Part shown: positions 44,924 to 56,263 of the stretch, piece by piece
Layout of the letters: each line of letters opens with the position of its first letter
Numbering within the stretch: the first letter of the stretch is position 1
Assembly: GCA_004431415.1 (NCBI GenBank)
Contig: QPMI01000434.1
Coordinates: 248,001 to 312,000, forward strand
DNA from: Cyanophora paradoxa
Taxonomy: Eukaryota; Glaucocystophyceae; Cyanophorales; Cyanophoraceae
Reading direction: 5' to 3'
Length of the DNA: 64,000 bases
The notes under the pieces: model-generated
Database searches by the model: none
Told to the model about the DNA's origin: nothing
The model's input: only the letters and a program-made list of their open reading frames with translations
Position numbers and translations under genes: made by a program

Positions 44924-45873
44924 GGGTCGATTCCCCCGGGCCCCCGTCAGAATAATCGAATACACGTGCACGGAAAATTCAGTGCAACGTGAAATGAAGA
45001 GTGGTGCAACGACATCGATGGTGCAGTGCCGCAATGCCGCCGAGCCCAGGGCCCCATGCCCCGGCGCCCGGGCCCGGGGCTCCGAGGCTCAGTCTGCCAA
45101 ACTTGAAATGGAGTGCCGCAAGCTCGAGGCCTAGCTGGCCCAGTACTAGTGGCCCTGACGCCGAAGTATAAGTTGCCGCAGTGCCGCCAATTTGGTCCGG
45201 GAGCCCCGCCGGGCCGGCCTCCGGGAGGTTGAAGGCCCTGAGACTGCCAGGCTGTGCCATATATAATCGTTGAATTCGAATCATTGAATGCCATATGCCA
45301 TGCCATGACTCAGTGATGATCATGATGCACTGCCAGGCTGCGGCATGCATCATGGCATGCCAGATCATGACTCAGTGATGCATATGGATCCGACTCGGCG
45401 ACTCGGCGATGATCCGGACCGGGACACTGACATTCAAATGATTCAAGATTCAGAATCAGATTGCCGATGGACATATGCATCATGGACCGTTACAGCCTGG
45501 CAGCGTCGGACCTCGGGACATGATGAATTAAAAGCCTTGAAGGCTCGCGATCCTCGGATTGCGATCGTGATCATGACCGACGGGGCAGATTTAGAGTGAC
45601 CATGGGAGCCGTGTGCACACACATCGACAGCGATGAAAAACCATGCAAACACACGCATGCGACTACTTCCAAGTTGAAAAACGGGAAGGAGTTCCAAGCG
45701 ACTAAAAAGACGGAAGGATCCGGAGTTCGAGCGGGTTGAAAATAGGGAGTAAAAAAGTTGCGGACTGCACCACCGGCCGCCGAGACATTTACTTGCTGCG
45801 TCTCCAAATCAGGACGAGTTGCAAGCACAAGCAAAGCAGTGAGGTAGAGACCGACCATCGGACCCCAAAGCTC
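44924..45873. other. Convergent interval, Rieske oxygenase / DOT1-like 2
   Basis: About 950 bp without a recognised gene. GC content is lower than around it. Short repeats (catgactcagtgatg near 45303 and 45366; actgccaggctg at about 45242 and 45329) and CATG palindromes cluster at 45240-45400. It holds both 3' ends. Confidence 0.5.
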
Positions 45874-48050
45874 TCAGGGAGGGACGCCGCTAGCTGCAGC
45901 TGCGGCTGCGGCTGCCGGCTCGCGATCGCGCCCCGACCAGAGGGCGCGCTGCAGGCAGGCGGGGAGGCGAGACCGCAGCGCCTGGGACCCGAGCCCCGCG
46001 TCCGCATGGCGGGGGCCAGCTCCTTCTCCATCGTCCTCGCCCCAGTCGTGGAAGGCGAGGAGGCCCTCGGGGAGCGCCTCGTCGCCGCTCTCCCCGCTCT
46101 CCCACCCCCCCGCCCCCGGCCCCCGCCCCGCCCCCCGCTGCCCCCTCACCGCCTCCGGCCGCGGCGGCCGCCGCGGGGCGAGCCCCGCCCCGAAGACCGG
46201 GGGCGGGGCGGCAGGGCGCGGGCCGAAGCCCGGCTCGCGGGGCGGCGCCGGGTGGGGCCGGGGCGGGCGGCGGGGGCCGGCGGGCGCGCCCGCCCCCCCC
46301 TCCTCGTCGTCGCCGCTCTCGTCGCCGCAGAGGAGGATCGCATCCGCCCACGAGGCGCCCGTCGGGGGGGCGCTGGGGGCGCGCTTGTCGCCCAGAGCTG
46401 CGGCCAGCACGCTGGGCGACGAGTAGAGCTCCCAGAGGAGGAAGTCCGCCGCGGAGCGGCCCGGGAGCGACGCGACGTCGACCCAGGTCGGGGGGGCGCC
46501 CGCCCCCGCGTCCAAGGCGAGGCGCTCGAGTCTGCTCCCGGCCTTGTGCCGCGGCTGCCGCGCCCACTCCTCGTCCACCTCGCCCAGAAAGCTCGCGGAG
46601 ATGCGGCGCGGTTTCCTGCGAGGCTGCGGCTCGCTCGGCTTCTCTCGCCTCATCTTCTTCTTCGTGGCCGCGGCTGCAGCCGCTGCCCGGGCCCGCGCCG
46701 CCGCCACCTGCGCCCTCCGCGCCGCTGCGGCCGCCGCCAGCTGCGCCCGCCGACGCGACTCGCTCGCGGCTGCGACGGAGACGCCGCTGAAGGGCCGGCG
46801 GGGCGCGGCGCTGCCACCGGCGTGCGGGTGGGTGACATGAACTACTGGCCGGGCGCGCGCGCGCTGGAGAATGTCTGCCGCCCGGATGCGCGTGGCGGTT
46901 GGCGGCACTGGCGGCCGGCGTGCGGCAGAGATCGGCCGGGGCGGCGGCTCCGGGCGGTGCTTCGCGAGCCACGCCGCCTTGGCAGCCGCAATCGCCTTGC
47001 GCGAAGCGAGGCGCTTGCGGTATATGTACGCCGTAAAGTTCTGCTTGCCCGTGCTCCGCATGCTTATCTGCGCGGGCGCGTGTGAGAGGAGAGGGCCTGG
47101 CGGGACGAATTTAGAGCGGGGACCTTGTGGATAAGGTCGATGTGGATGAGACCGTGCTTGTGGAGGAAAGAAGGCTCCCGGTACGAAATGAGTATCCGAA
47201 ACGACGAAGCCTCCAGCTTCGGGCAGAGCTTCTGCGGGGCGCCGTCAACCACGGCGCGAGGAACGGGCGGGATCGAATTCTACGCGGCGCGCCACGTATG
47301 TGTCCTCGTAGAAGATGCGGTCGTACATGTAAATGTGCGTGTAGTGGTCAAAGTTCGCACGCGTCGTCGCGTCTGCCAGCTCGAAATCAAGCTCCCGGCT
47401 CCGCCCGATGTCCTAGGCGAAAAACGTTCGACTGGGCGGCGCGACAGCTGCATAGTTCCGGGATGGGGCGGACCGGGAAGAACTCCGCCTTCAGCTCGTC
47501 GGCGGCGCTCACGCGCACCGAAACGTACTCGATCCCGTGCGCGATCTTCACGCCGCACTGCAGCTTTGCGTGGAACACAACCTGGCGGTCGCATCGTTAG
47601 CGTTGTCATTTTCAATTTCGAACGCTTTCCGAATTCAAATTTGAACCTTGCCGAAGCCGGACCCAATGTCGATGAAGGAGCTGTCCTTACCAATGCGCGC
47701 CCATTCCCCCAGACCCTGCAGGTATTCGAACATCTTTGAGACGGACCCCATGGTCATCTGGAGGCAAACATCGGTCAGCCCTAATCGATTCTTGCATTGC
47801 AAATGGCAGCTGGAGGCGCAGACCTCGCCGTAGCCCTCCGACACGCGCCCGTAGTTCTTTTGCAGCTTTTCGAGGTGCTTGCGTCGCAGTTCAATCTCGC
47901 GCTCGTCACGGACGCGGCTCAAAGGCGTGTCGCCTTCGCGGTTCATCCACATGAGTCCCTGCCGAGCGCAGATGAGCTTCACCTGCAGCGGAAATGGGCT
48001 CGCCGACGCACTCCCTTCTGATCCAGCTTCTTGTAAATGAGCTGAAGCAT
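45874..48050 (-). CDS. DOT1-like SAM-dependent methyltransferase, copy 2
   Basis: Paralogue of the gene at 17575-20209, in the opposite orientation. Start 48050 (MLQLIYKKLDQKG) is the first in-frame ATG; an alternative ATG lies at 48118 in another frame. VKLICARQGLMWMNREGD, EREIELRRKHLEKLQKNYG and MTMGSVSKMFEYLQGLGEWA precede motif I DSSFIDIGSGFGKV. VVFHAKLQCGVKIAHGIEYV and a MYDRIFYEDTY-type block follow, then YREPSFLHKHGLIHIDLIHK. MRSTGKQNFTAYIYRKRLA closes the domain. The tail is Ala/Arg/Pro-rich (VDVASLPGRSAADFLLWELY, SGDEALPEGLLAFHDW) and ends 40-odd residues after the copy-1 match. The catalytic half differs from copy 1 at many positions, yet the last about 320 bp are nearly the same DNA. 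Both copies keep the glycine-rich SAM motif, so both look functional. Confidence 0.7.
46042..46362 (-). repeat. 3' segment nearly identical to DOT1-like copy 1
   Basis: Reverse complement of 19804-20122 with few differences; see that entry. Confidence 0.85.
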
Positions 48051-48588
48051 GTCGCGCGGCCAGCTGGGCTCAGACTGCGGCTTTCCCGCCTTCGAGGAGT
48101 GCGGTGAGCCGTCGCCATCTGGGTCGCGCGCGCTCTAGATCAGCGCTAATATCGTTTTTGCTAGCGCTGCGAAGGTCCTGTACACACCGTCGAGCGCCTC
48201 GTCGACGGGGCTGCTCGACGGGCGGTCGGTGCCTTGCACAGGCGACGATGAGCCGGTGATATCATCTTCCCCAGCGCTCGCGGCATCGTCGCCCATCGTC
48301 GCCCCCATTCCCCAGCGCTCGCGGCCCCGTCGCCCCCAGCCGAATACGCACCTTGCGCGCACCGTTGCACCGGGAGCCTGGCTGCACCGTTGGCTGCGAG
48401 ACTCACAGCAGCGAGAGCCGAGGGGACTCAGGGAACTTGAGGGAAGGCCCCGCTGGGTACAGGCTCTGCAGGGCAGCCGGGTACAGAGTTGACGGGTCAG
48501 AAGAAGCGAAGCCCCCATCAGCCCGGAATCGGCTTCGTCATCGATTAGGCGCGATCGGCTGATTCGAGATCGGTGGTCAGCCAGCACC
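48051..48588. promoter_or_regulatory. Head-to-head interval, DOT1-like 2 / substrate-binding protein
   Basis: About 540 bp between divergent starts. Contains direct repeats of a ccccagcgctcgcggc block at about 48270 and 48310. No gene is supported here. Confidence 0.4.
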
Positions 48589-50768
48589 ATGACCGCCCTG
48601 AAGCTGCTCGTCCTCGCGCTGGCGGCCGCCGCCGTGGCCGCGCAGACAATTGAGAACTTTGACTCGACCAAGGACTACTTCCTTGACAAGGTCCGTTTGC
48701 CGCCCAGCCGCCCCAGTTGCAAGCTGGCCGGATGGCTGACGGCAGCATTTCGAAGGCGACGCCGCGCTTCGCCGAAAACTTCGAGATCACGTATGCGAAG
48801 CACTACAAGGTGCTGACGGTCAAGAACGTCCCGGACGCGACCGGCACGAAGACTTCGAAGAAGTGCGTCATGATCGCCTCCCGCGATCCCCCGCGCCCCG
48901 CCGCGCTCACAGCGGACGCGCGCGAGCAGGTACGTTCTCGTCCAGCGCGGAGCCCCGACTCCGGACTCGTCTGTCACCGATGGCGCGACTGTCATCCAGA
49001 TCCCCATCAGGTTTTCATCCCGCCGGTTGGTTTTCCCGTGCGCCGATCGCTTAGCTGTGGCTCCCCGCAGCAAGGTTGCGTCTTCTGAGGCGACCTTCAA
49101 TGGCATGCTCATCCGGGCGGCCAGCGACCTGTCTCTGGTCGCGTTCTATGACACCACCCTTATCCGCACGCCGAGCATCAAGGCGATGGTGCAGTTTGTT
49201 TTCTTTTCGAACGTAACAATCGCTCAACCGGCCGGCCGCCCGCAGGCCAGCACGGGCAGCCTGAAGGACTACTGCAAGAAGGGGACCACGGGCTTCTGCA
49301 GCATTGATTCTGCAGTGCTCGCTTCCTCCGGAGCTGAGATCGTTATGGCTAGCCAGTACTCTTACAGCGGCTACACGGTTGGCCCCATCAGAATCGCGTG
49401 CTTGTGTCGCAATAGCTCACGCACGTACGCAGAGCGCCAACTTCGCTGGCTCGGTTGTCATCGTGAATGAGCTCTCTGAGAGCTCCGCCCTTGGCCGCGC
49501 TGAGTGGGTTAAGGCGGTAGCCGCGCTGTTCAACAAGGAGGCCGAAGCCAACAAGGTCGGCCGGGTCTTCCCCCCGTCCCGCGGCGTCTCACGTATACGC
49601 GTTTGCGTCGCAGGCCTTCGACGCGTCGGTCGCCGAGTACAACAAGCTCGCCAGCCTCGTCTCGGGCGTCACCTACCGTCCGACAGTCATCGCGTCACGC
49701 GCGTACGAGAGCTTCCCGAAGACGGTGCGGCTAGCTCGCGCCTCCTTGCATCGCGTCAACGTGCTGACGCGCGCGCGCGCTTCCGGCGCAGACGCCGGCC
49801 TCGTACACCTGGTACCCTCCGGGCGGCAACAGCTACATCGCCAAGCTCTTCAAGGATGCCGGCGCCAACTACATGTACTCAAACGACACCAAGACCGGCT
49901 CCATCATGGTCCCCCGCGAGTGGGTCCGCGCTCCATCCCCCCCTCGGCTCGCGCGACGCGCCTCGAGCCCGGCCGCCCGCCCCGCAGGTCGCCGCCGCGG
50001 CGAAGGATGTCGACTTCTGGATCAACCCCGACTTCATGAACTGGAAGAGCCTCGACGACGCCAAGGCCCGCCCCGCCCCCCGGCGCCGCCCCGCTCGCCC
50101 GCGCGCCCCGCTAAGGCGCCGGCGCACCACAGGTGGAGGACGCCGGCCTGTATGCCAACTTCAAGTCGATCGCCTGCGGCCGCGTCTTCAGCCGTGACAC
50201 TGACAGCTACAAGTTCTTCGAGTCGGGCGTCGTGTACCCCGACCTCGTCCTCCGGTCCGCCCCGCGCCCCGCCCCCCAACCACCCCTTCCTCCCCTCCGC
50301 TCACCGGGAGCCGCCGCAGCGACCTGATCAAGATCTTCCACCCGTGGGCGATCCAGGATTCCTACAGCTTCTACAGCCAGCTCTCCGCCGCATCGCCGCT
50401 CGGCGCCAACTCCGGTGCGTCCGCTGCGCTGCGCTGTGCTGCGCTGCGCTGCGCTTCGCCGGCCTCTCTTGCTGACGGCGGCGCGCGGTGCAGCGTCCGT
50501 CTCGTGCTCGCTGCCGAACAGCCAGCCGAGCTCGGCGCCGCTCTCGACCGGCGGCATCGTCGGCGTCGTCATCGGCTCGGCCGCCTTCCTCGCCATCGTC
50601 GTCGGCGTCGCCGCCTACTACTCGGGCTACCGCCGCGGCTACTACCAGATCCCCACCTCGGAGGCCAACACCATGAGCGCCGCCGAGGCCGGCAGCGGCG
50701 CCCCCCGCGCCAACTACGGCGCCACGACCGTCGCCCGCGCCGGCGCCGCCGCCGTCTCCCCCGTATGA
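48589..50768 (+). CDS. Membrane-anchored periplasmic-binding-protein-like protein (siderophore/metal type)
   Basis: The product has a signal peptide (MTALKLLVLALAAAAVAAQ), a two-lobed binding domain over about ten exons and one C-terminal membrane helix (GGIVGVVIGSAAFLAIVVGV) with a short tail. Recognisable blocks are FAENFEITYAKHYKVLTVKN, a YVLVQRG strand, FNGMLIRAASDLSLVAFYDT, EWVKAVAALFNKEAEAN, YRPTVIASRAYESFPKT, YTWYPPGGNSYIAKLFKDAG and DFWINPDF. The end, FFESGVVYPDLVL then SDLIKIFHPW, matches bacterial Fe-siderophore/cobalamin-type binding proteins (Peripla_BP_2), whose last helix carries RPDLVLADLIKIFHP. In diatoms, membrane-anchored proteins of this class bind ferrichrome-type siderophores; that role here is inference. 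A bacterial-type binding protein without ABC partners suggests ancient transfer. Confidence 0.7.
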
Positions 50769-51099
50769 GGAGGCAGCGGCGAGGTACCCTCGAGCTCGCG
50801 AGATTTCTGAAAGATTTCTCCACTGAACATAGGTTTGAAGTACAGCATATTCATTCATCCGGAAGAGTCAGTAGCTTGATTTAGCATATATCAGGAAGTG
50901 AGTTTCTATGTCCGAAATGAAATTTAAATCGGCTGAAACCGCTGCGGCGCGCACACGGGGCATGCGAGGGCGCGGAGCACGGGCTTCGTTGCCCTCTTCC
51001 GGCGAAGATCACAGATGTCGGTGGGCTGCTAGTCAAACAGCTCTCGAACATTCGATCACGCGGCACGATCACATGCAATGCGATTCAGGTGCGAGGGGC
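50769..51099. other. Convergent interval, binding protein / low-complexity protein
   Basis: 331 bp, AT-richer around 50800-50920; no gene recognised. Confidence 0.45.
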
Positions 51100-53311
51100 T
51101 CAGGACTGGCAGTAAGGGACGCGGACGAGGTGGCCCGTCTCCTCGAGCAGGGTGCGCCGCTCGAGGATCGCCTCGTAGAGCTCTGCCGCCACGTCCGCCG
51201 TGAGCCCCGCCGCCAGCCGCAGCGGCCCCAGCCCGCTGTACGTCGCCCCCTCCTCCTCCCGCCGCCTCGCCAGCGCTCTGGAGCGCGGCTGCCGTGCCGC
51301 GCCGTGCCGCCCGCTCACCGAATGCGTGGCAGCGCAGGCGGGCCGGGGGCGCTCGCACCGACAGGAGGCGCCGCGACGAGCTCTCGGGCTCCGGCTCCGG
51401 TTCGCTCGTCATTAGGCCGTACCTGACTCGGGCCGTCGGCGTCACGCCGGGCAATGCAGTGCAGCGCGGCGCCGGCGCGCACAGCGGGGAGCCTATTACG
51501 AAGGAGCTCTGTGCGCGTAGTCCCGTCGTCGGCGTGCACGTCGTCTCGGCCGGCGCTGCGGCGCGCTGCGTTGGCGGCCGGGCGCCGCGAGGGAGCTGGG
51601 CGCGAGCGAGCGGCGCGGACCCTGCTCATCAGCCGTGCCCGACTCGACGGCGGGCGGCGTCGCGGCCTCGGCGTGGTACCGCTGCGCGCGGTGAGGCGGG
51701 GCGGGGCGAGAGGGCGAGGGGCGGGCGCCGGCGCACGTCGGGGCTGTCGCCGCCCTCGGAGGACGAGGCGCCGCTCTCCGCGCCGCTCTCGCTCGGGACG
51801 CCGCTGATTACGCCCTCGACCTCGAGGGCGCAGGGCGAGGGGGCCTCCCCCAGCTGCCCCTCCAGCGAGCCCGGGCCCGAGGGCGAGGCCTGGCGGCACG
51901 GCGGCAGGTGCGCGGCGGCCGGCGTGCAGAGGGCGCTGCACGGCTGAGGCTCCTCCAGCACCGACGAGGGCGACTCCACCGCCGCCGCCTCCCGCGCCGT
52001 CTCGGGCGTCTCGGGCGCCGCCTGCGCCGCTTGCGCCGCCTGCGCCGCCGGAGGGGAGCGCGGGTCGGGCTGCGGGCCGCAGGGCTGCGTGGGGGAGTCC
52101 GGGGCCGGAGGAGACTGGAACGATGCCGCCGCCGGCCTGGGCGGGGAGGGCGTGACCGCAGTGGCGCGGGGGGCCGGCGGCACAGCGGGGGAGGCGGGCG
52201 TCTCGGGAAGGGGGGGCAGGCTGTGCTGGGGCGAGGTTTGGGGGGCGGCGGCGGAGTCGGCGGGGGCGAGGGGAGGGGACGGGGACGGCGGGAGCGGGAT
52301 CTGGGCTGGGGAGGGGGGGACGGGCTTGGCGCCGGCCTTCTTCGAGTCGGCGGCGCGCCTGAGGAGCACGGCGCGCGTGGCGCTTACGGCGGCCGCCTTG
52401 GCCGACATCGGCCGCGACGCCTCTTTCTTCTTGGGCTCCGAGTTGCCCGCCGCGGCCGCCTTCGCCTTGCCTGCGGGGGCGGTGGCCGGCCGGGCACCCA
52501 CCGCCGCCGCCGGCCTCTGCTTGGCGCCGGTCTTCGAGGGTGCTGTGGCTGCGGCCGCGCCCGCCATCGCGGGGCGCTTCGGGGCTGCTGCGGCGCGCAC
52601 CGCGCCGCCCTCCGCGCTCGCGGCCGCCTTCGCGCGCGTCGACGCGGCCGGCGCCGACTTCGGCGCCGCCGGCGTCGCAGGGGCCTTCGCCTTCGGGCGT
52701 GAGGCGGCGGGGGCCGTCCTCGGGCGCGTGGCCGACGCCGGCGTCGGGGCCGCCTTCCGCGGGGGCGCCGCTCGCTCCGGCTCCGGGTCCGGGGCCGCCT
52801 TCTCGGCAGCGTCGTCCATGTCGACTGCGAAGCATGTCGGCGCAGCCGCCTCCGCCTTCGCCTCGGACGGGTCCACAGCCGCCGGCGAGCACTGGCCCGG
52901 CCGGCAGCGCACGGGGCACGGCGAATGCGCCGGACTCTCGCTGACGCCCGCGAGGCGGGATGCGGGAGAGGAGGCCACGATGTCGCTCAGGCGGCCTCGG
53001 CGAAGGGAGCTGCGGGGCCGGTCCGCGCTGCCGGTAGTGAGCGAGCCGCGCCCCTGGTCGAGGACCGGAGTGCTGATCGAGTGGCGCGCCGGTTTCTTCG
53101 AAGGCGTGAGAGAGCCCCGAGCCTCGCGCGGGAGCTCGGGCTTTCTGGGGAGCTTCTCCGGCGGCGAAGCAGGCTTTGGAGCCGAGGCTGGCGCCGCTTG
53201 CTTCTTGCCTACGCGCTTGAAAACCACCTGCGCGCTCTTGGGGCGCTCCTGCAGCTTCTTCGAGTAGTCTTTCATCCTGGCCCGTGCAGATGCGGCAGCC
53301 TGTTGAAACAT
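51100..53311 (-). CDS. Basic, Ala/Pro/Lys/Ser-rich low-complexity protein
   Basis: No family is recognised. The first in-frame ATG is at 53311 (MFQQAAASARARMKDYSKKL); an upstream 5' exon is possible. An Ala/Pro/Lys-rich region spans several hundred residues (APKPASPPEKLPRKPELPRE, AATAPSKTGAKQRPAAAVGA, KKKEASRPMSAKAAAVSATR). An acidic/Pro-rich part with Gln-Ala repeats (AAQAAQAAQAAPETPETA) follows. The C-terminal exon looks folded: LGPLRLAAGLTADVAAELYE and AILERRTLLEETGHLVRVPY, ending at 51100. The composition resembles microtubule- or chromatin-associated linkers, but that is only composition. Confidence 0.45.
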
Positions 53312-54498
53312 GAGCAGGCAGATGCGGCGGAGGGTGGAACGGTGTATCGGAACAGTTAGAGAAAGTGCTTTAGAGCGCACGTCGGCATCTGTAGCCACAG
53401 CGGGAGCTGCTGGGAAACGCCAACATCAGTGCAACGCCGACAACCCGACAGCCACGCACCCTTGAGCGTCTTAGCTTGCAGGTCCCCCCTCGTAACGTTT
53501 GCCAATCGAGCGAAAACCTGTGCGATCCGAGTCAGCGGGATTGATCGACGCTGTCATGGACACGTACATCCTTCTGCAGATAGCACTGTAGCGCGTCGCT
53601 CTGAAAGTTGGTGCTAGCGCTAGGGGCAGCAGTGAACGTCCTGAGAGGAGGTGGTCAGTGAACGTGCTGGCGGAGGTCGGGAGGTTGCATACTTCATCGG
53701 AACAAACGCGATGCACTTCGGAGGCGGCGCAGCTGGTGCTGGAGGCATAGCTACGGTGACCAGAGCCCGCAGAGTACGCCCGGCCGCGCTCCACGCCTCC
53801 CCCGTAACGTCGAGCGTAGGGGTACGTCGACGGAGGACTGAATTTGATCTGCGGCGCTCGAGCTCCGGGGGATCCGAGGCTCGAACTTCGGAAGACAGAT
53901 CCGCGCGCCTTACTATAGATCGGCTGCGGTCCGCGGCGACGGGCTGGACGGGCTGGCGTGCAACTTGGCAACCACGAGGCGGCCCGGCGGCCCGGCGGGA
54001 GCCTGGAGGCGAGAGAGGCCGGCCAAGCTTAAGATCATCGGATCATGAAAGCTCAGCGGCTATAGCTATAGCTATAGCTAGCGCCCGCGCGCGGCCGGCG
54101 ACCGACCCGCCGCGGCGCCGCGGCCGCGGCCGTGGGTCACCGGGTGCACTAGATATCGATTTAGAGGCCTGACGTCGACCGCGCGCCCGCGGACGCAGCC
54201 CCGCGCGCGGCGACTTTGGCTGGCTCGGCGCGTGGCTGGCGCCGGCGACCGCAGCTGTGGCTGGGCTGACGTCGACAGTGATATCAATGGCCCGCAACTC
54301 AAAACTGGATGATTGATTTTCGAATGCAATCTACGAGGCCGGCGCGCGCACGGCCATGCACTGGTTCAGACTATTAACTACGCTATCATACCAGACTACC
54401 TGAAGAAATGGAAAAGTACGCAGCATTGATATGTTCACGTTGAAAATTCGATAGAGGAAGGCGGGGCCAGGGATGAAAGACAGCCGAAGAGGGAGGGG
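53312..54498. other. Interval between two leftward genes
   Basis: About 1.2 kb. A 166-residue minus-strand frame (53471-53971) has no family signature and may be part of a 5' region of the gene to its left. 54061-54080 is a (TAGCTA)-type repeat, and 54090-54130 is GC-palindromic. Confidence 0.35.
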
Positions 54499-55882
54499 TC
54501 AAGGAGCGTGGGGGGCGGCACCCTGGGGCACCTGCAAGGTGCCGTGCGAGGGGGGTGGGTGCGTCATGCGCTGCAGGACGTGGCGGATTAGCTTGAGGTT
54601 GGAAGAGACCGCCGTGATGTCAGCCGCCGCGACGGCCGCGGCAGCGGCGGCAGCGCGCGCGTCGGCTCGCTGGGCCGCCCGCGCCGTGCTTCCAGAGAGA
54701 TGGGGTCGGCTGGGAGGGGACGGGGACTGATTGGAGGAGGATTGTCCGGGGACGGCTCCGGGGAGGGCCGAGTCCGCGGGGACGGAAGCGTGCGGAGCAG
54801 GGCTGGCATCGGCGTCGGGGGGTAGAGAAGAATTAATCGGGACCACGGCGTTCGGGTCGGCGCTCTGGCCGTGCATGGGGGAGTCCCCGGAAACAGCAGG
54901 GGGATTTCCTCCCACGGGCGAGCTCGACGGGCCGGCACCGCCGCCCTCTCCCGCGCTCGTCCCCGCGGCGACTTCTCCGCCGGCGGATGTTCTGGAGGCG
55001 GAGGTGCTGGGCATCGGGTCCGGCGGCTGCTCCACGGCGAGGTAGATCTCCCCCGTCGCCATGTCCAGGTACGCCTTGTTCCGCGCCGTGAACGCGTGCT
55101 CCTGCGTGCGGGAGCGACGTGAGAAGGCGGCGCCCGCTGGAGGGGGCGCGTGGCGGGCGGCGCCGGCGCGCCTTGTAGACGATCTCGAAAAACTCGAGGT
55201 CCACGAAGGGCTCCCGGAGGACGAGCTCCTGCGTGGGAGAGGCCCGTGCTGCGCTCGCGCTCCTCGAAGGGCTGGACCCCGAGCCCGCGGCGTCCTCGTC
55301 CTGCAAAATCCGCGCGCTCGAGGCGCCGCCGACGCCATCGCCCGTGGACCCACGGATGACCACGTGTGCTGGGAAGCGCAGGGGCACCAGGAAGCACGTC
55401 AACATGCCGAAAAATCGCGCCCTGCAGAGTGTCAGAGCGGGTTGCATGCGCGAGGGGCCGATCGAACAGGCGCACATGCTGTATACACGCTTCTCGCTCC
55501 GACCCATGCTTTTGATCACGTATTCGCCGTTGCAGCGCTCGTGACCGTCAACTCTGAATCGTATGCGTGCCTTCTCCTTCCCATCCTACGCACAGTCAGC
55601 GCCAACATCCCCAGCGCTTGATCAGAGGAGGTACCTCCACAAACATCTCGTCCCGGATCCAGGTAAGCTCCACGCTGAATACTCTCTGCGAGTTGCTCTA
55701 AGCACACACTGCGCCATATCGATGCACGTGCGGCGCACCTTCGCTTTGCGCAGCTCCTCTTCGTGCTCGGCGTGGGGGGAAGTAAGCACCATGCGCCGCT
55801 GGGACAGCCTGATTCCCGACGTCAGACCGCGGTTAGATGATTCAACACAAGCGAAGGACTCACCAGAGGTCGCCTTCACCAT
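54499..55882 (-). CDS. Unrecognised protein with a Ser/Pro/Ala-rich C-terminus
   Basis: Several exon-like blocks lie in order on the minus strand: GIRLSQRRMVLTSPHAEHEE with CIDMAQCVLRATRREYSAW, IRDEMFVEVPPLIKRW, ARFFGMLTCFLVPLRFPAHV, LREPFVDLEFFEIVYKA and NKAYLDMATGEIYLAVEQPP. A disordered Ser/Pro/Ala tail with an Ala-rich helix (ADARAAAAAAAVAAADI) ends at 54499. The hydrophobic block FFGMLTCFLVPL may be a membrane segment. The start is uncertain (ATG at 55882). I do not recognise a family, and the exon order is tentative. Confidence 0.35.
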
Positions 55883-56263
55883 GCCAACTGCCGCCCACCA
55901 CGCGCTTCAACCGAACCTTGGCACACAAGAACATCGTGACCTCGCCTAATAGGGGCATCAACAATCGCTATTGCATTCGCAGAGCAGCCGTCCCCCGCAC
56001 CAGCCTTCCGCCGGAACGGCAGCCTGAGCCCGAACGCCGAGAATCCTGACCGCAGGTCAAGGGAATCAACGCAAACTGCATCATAGATACCGGGCGAGAT
56101 GCGTGCTGGAGCGCCCGCCTGCTGCGCAGTGGCAACTGCGTGGGCGTGCTCGGGCTCCTCGAGCTGCGGCGGATGAGCGCGGTGGGCATCGCTGTCATCC
56201 CTCCTGCCAAATAGGAACCGCAGCCCACTCATTGGGCCCAAGCGGCTGTGCTATCGCTCCTCA

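Noticed and set aside
53471-53971. Possible separate small gene on the minus strand
   Set aside because: No recognisable motif, no flanking splice logic I could confirm; left as unassigned interval.
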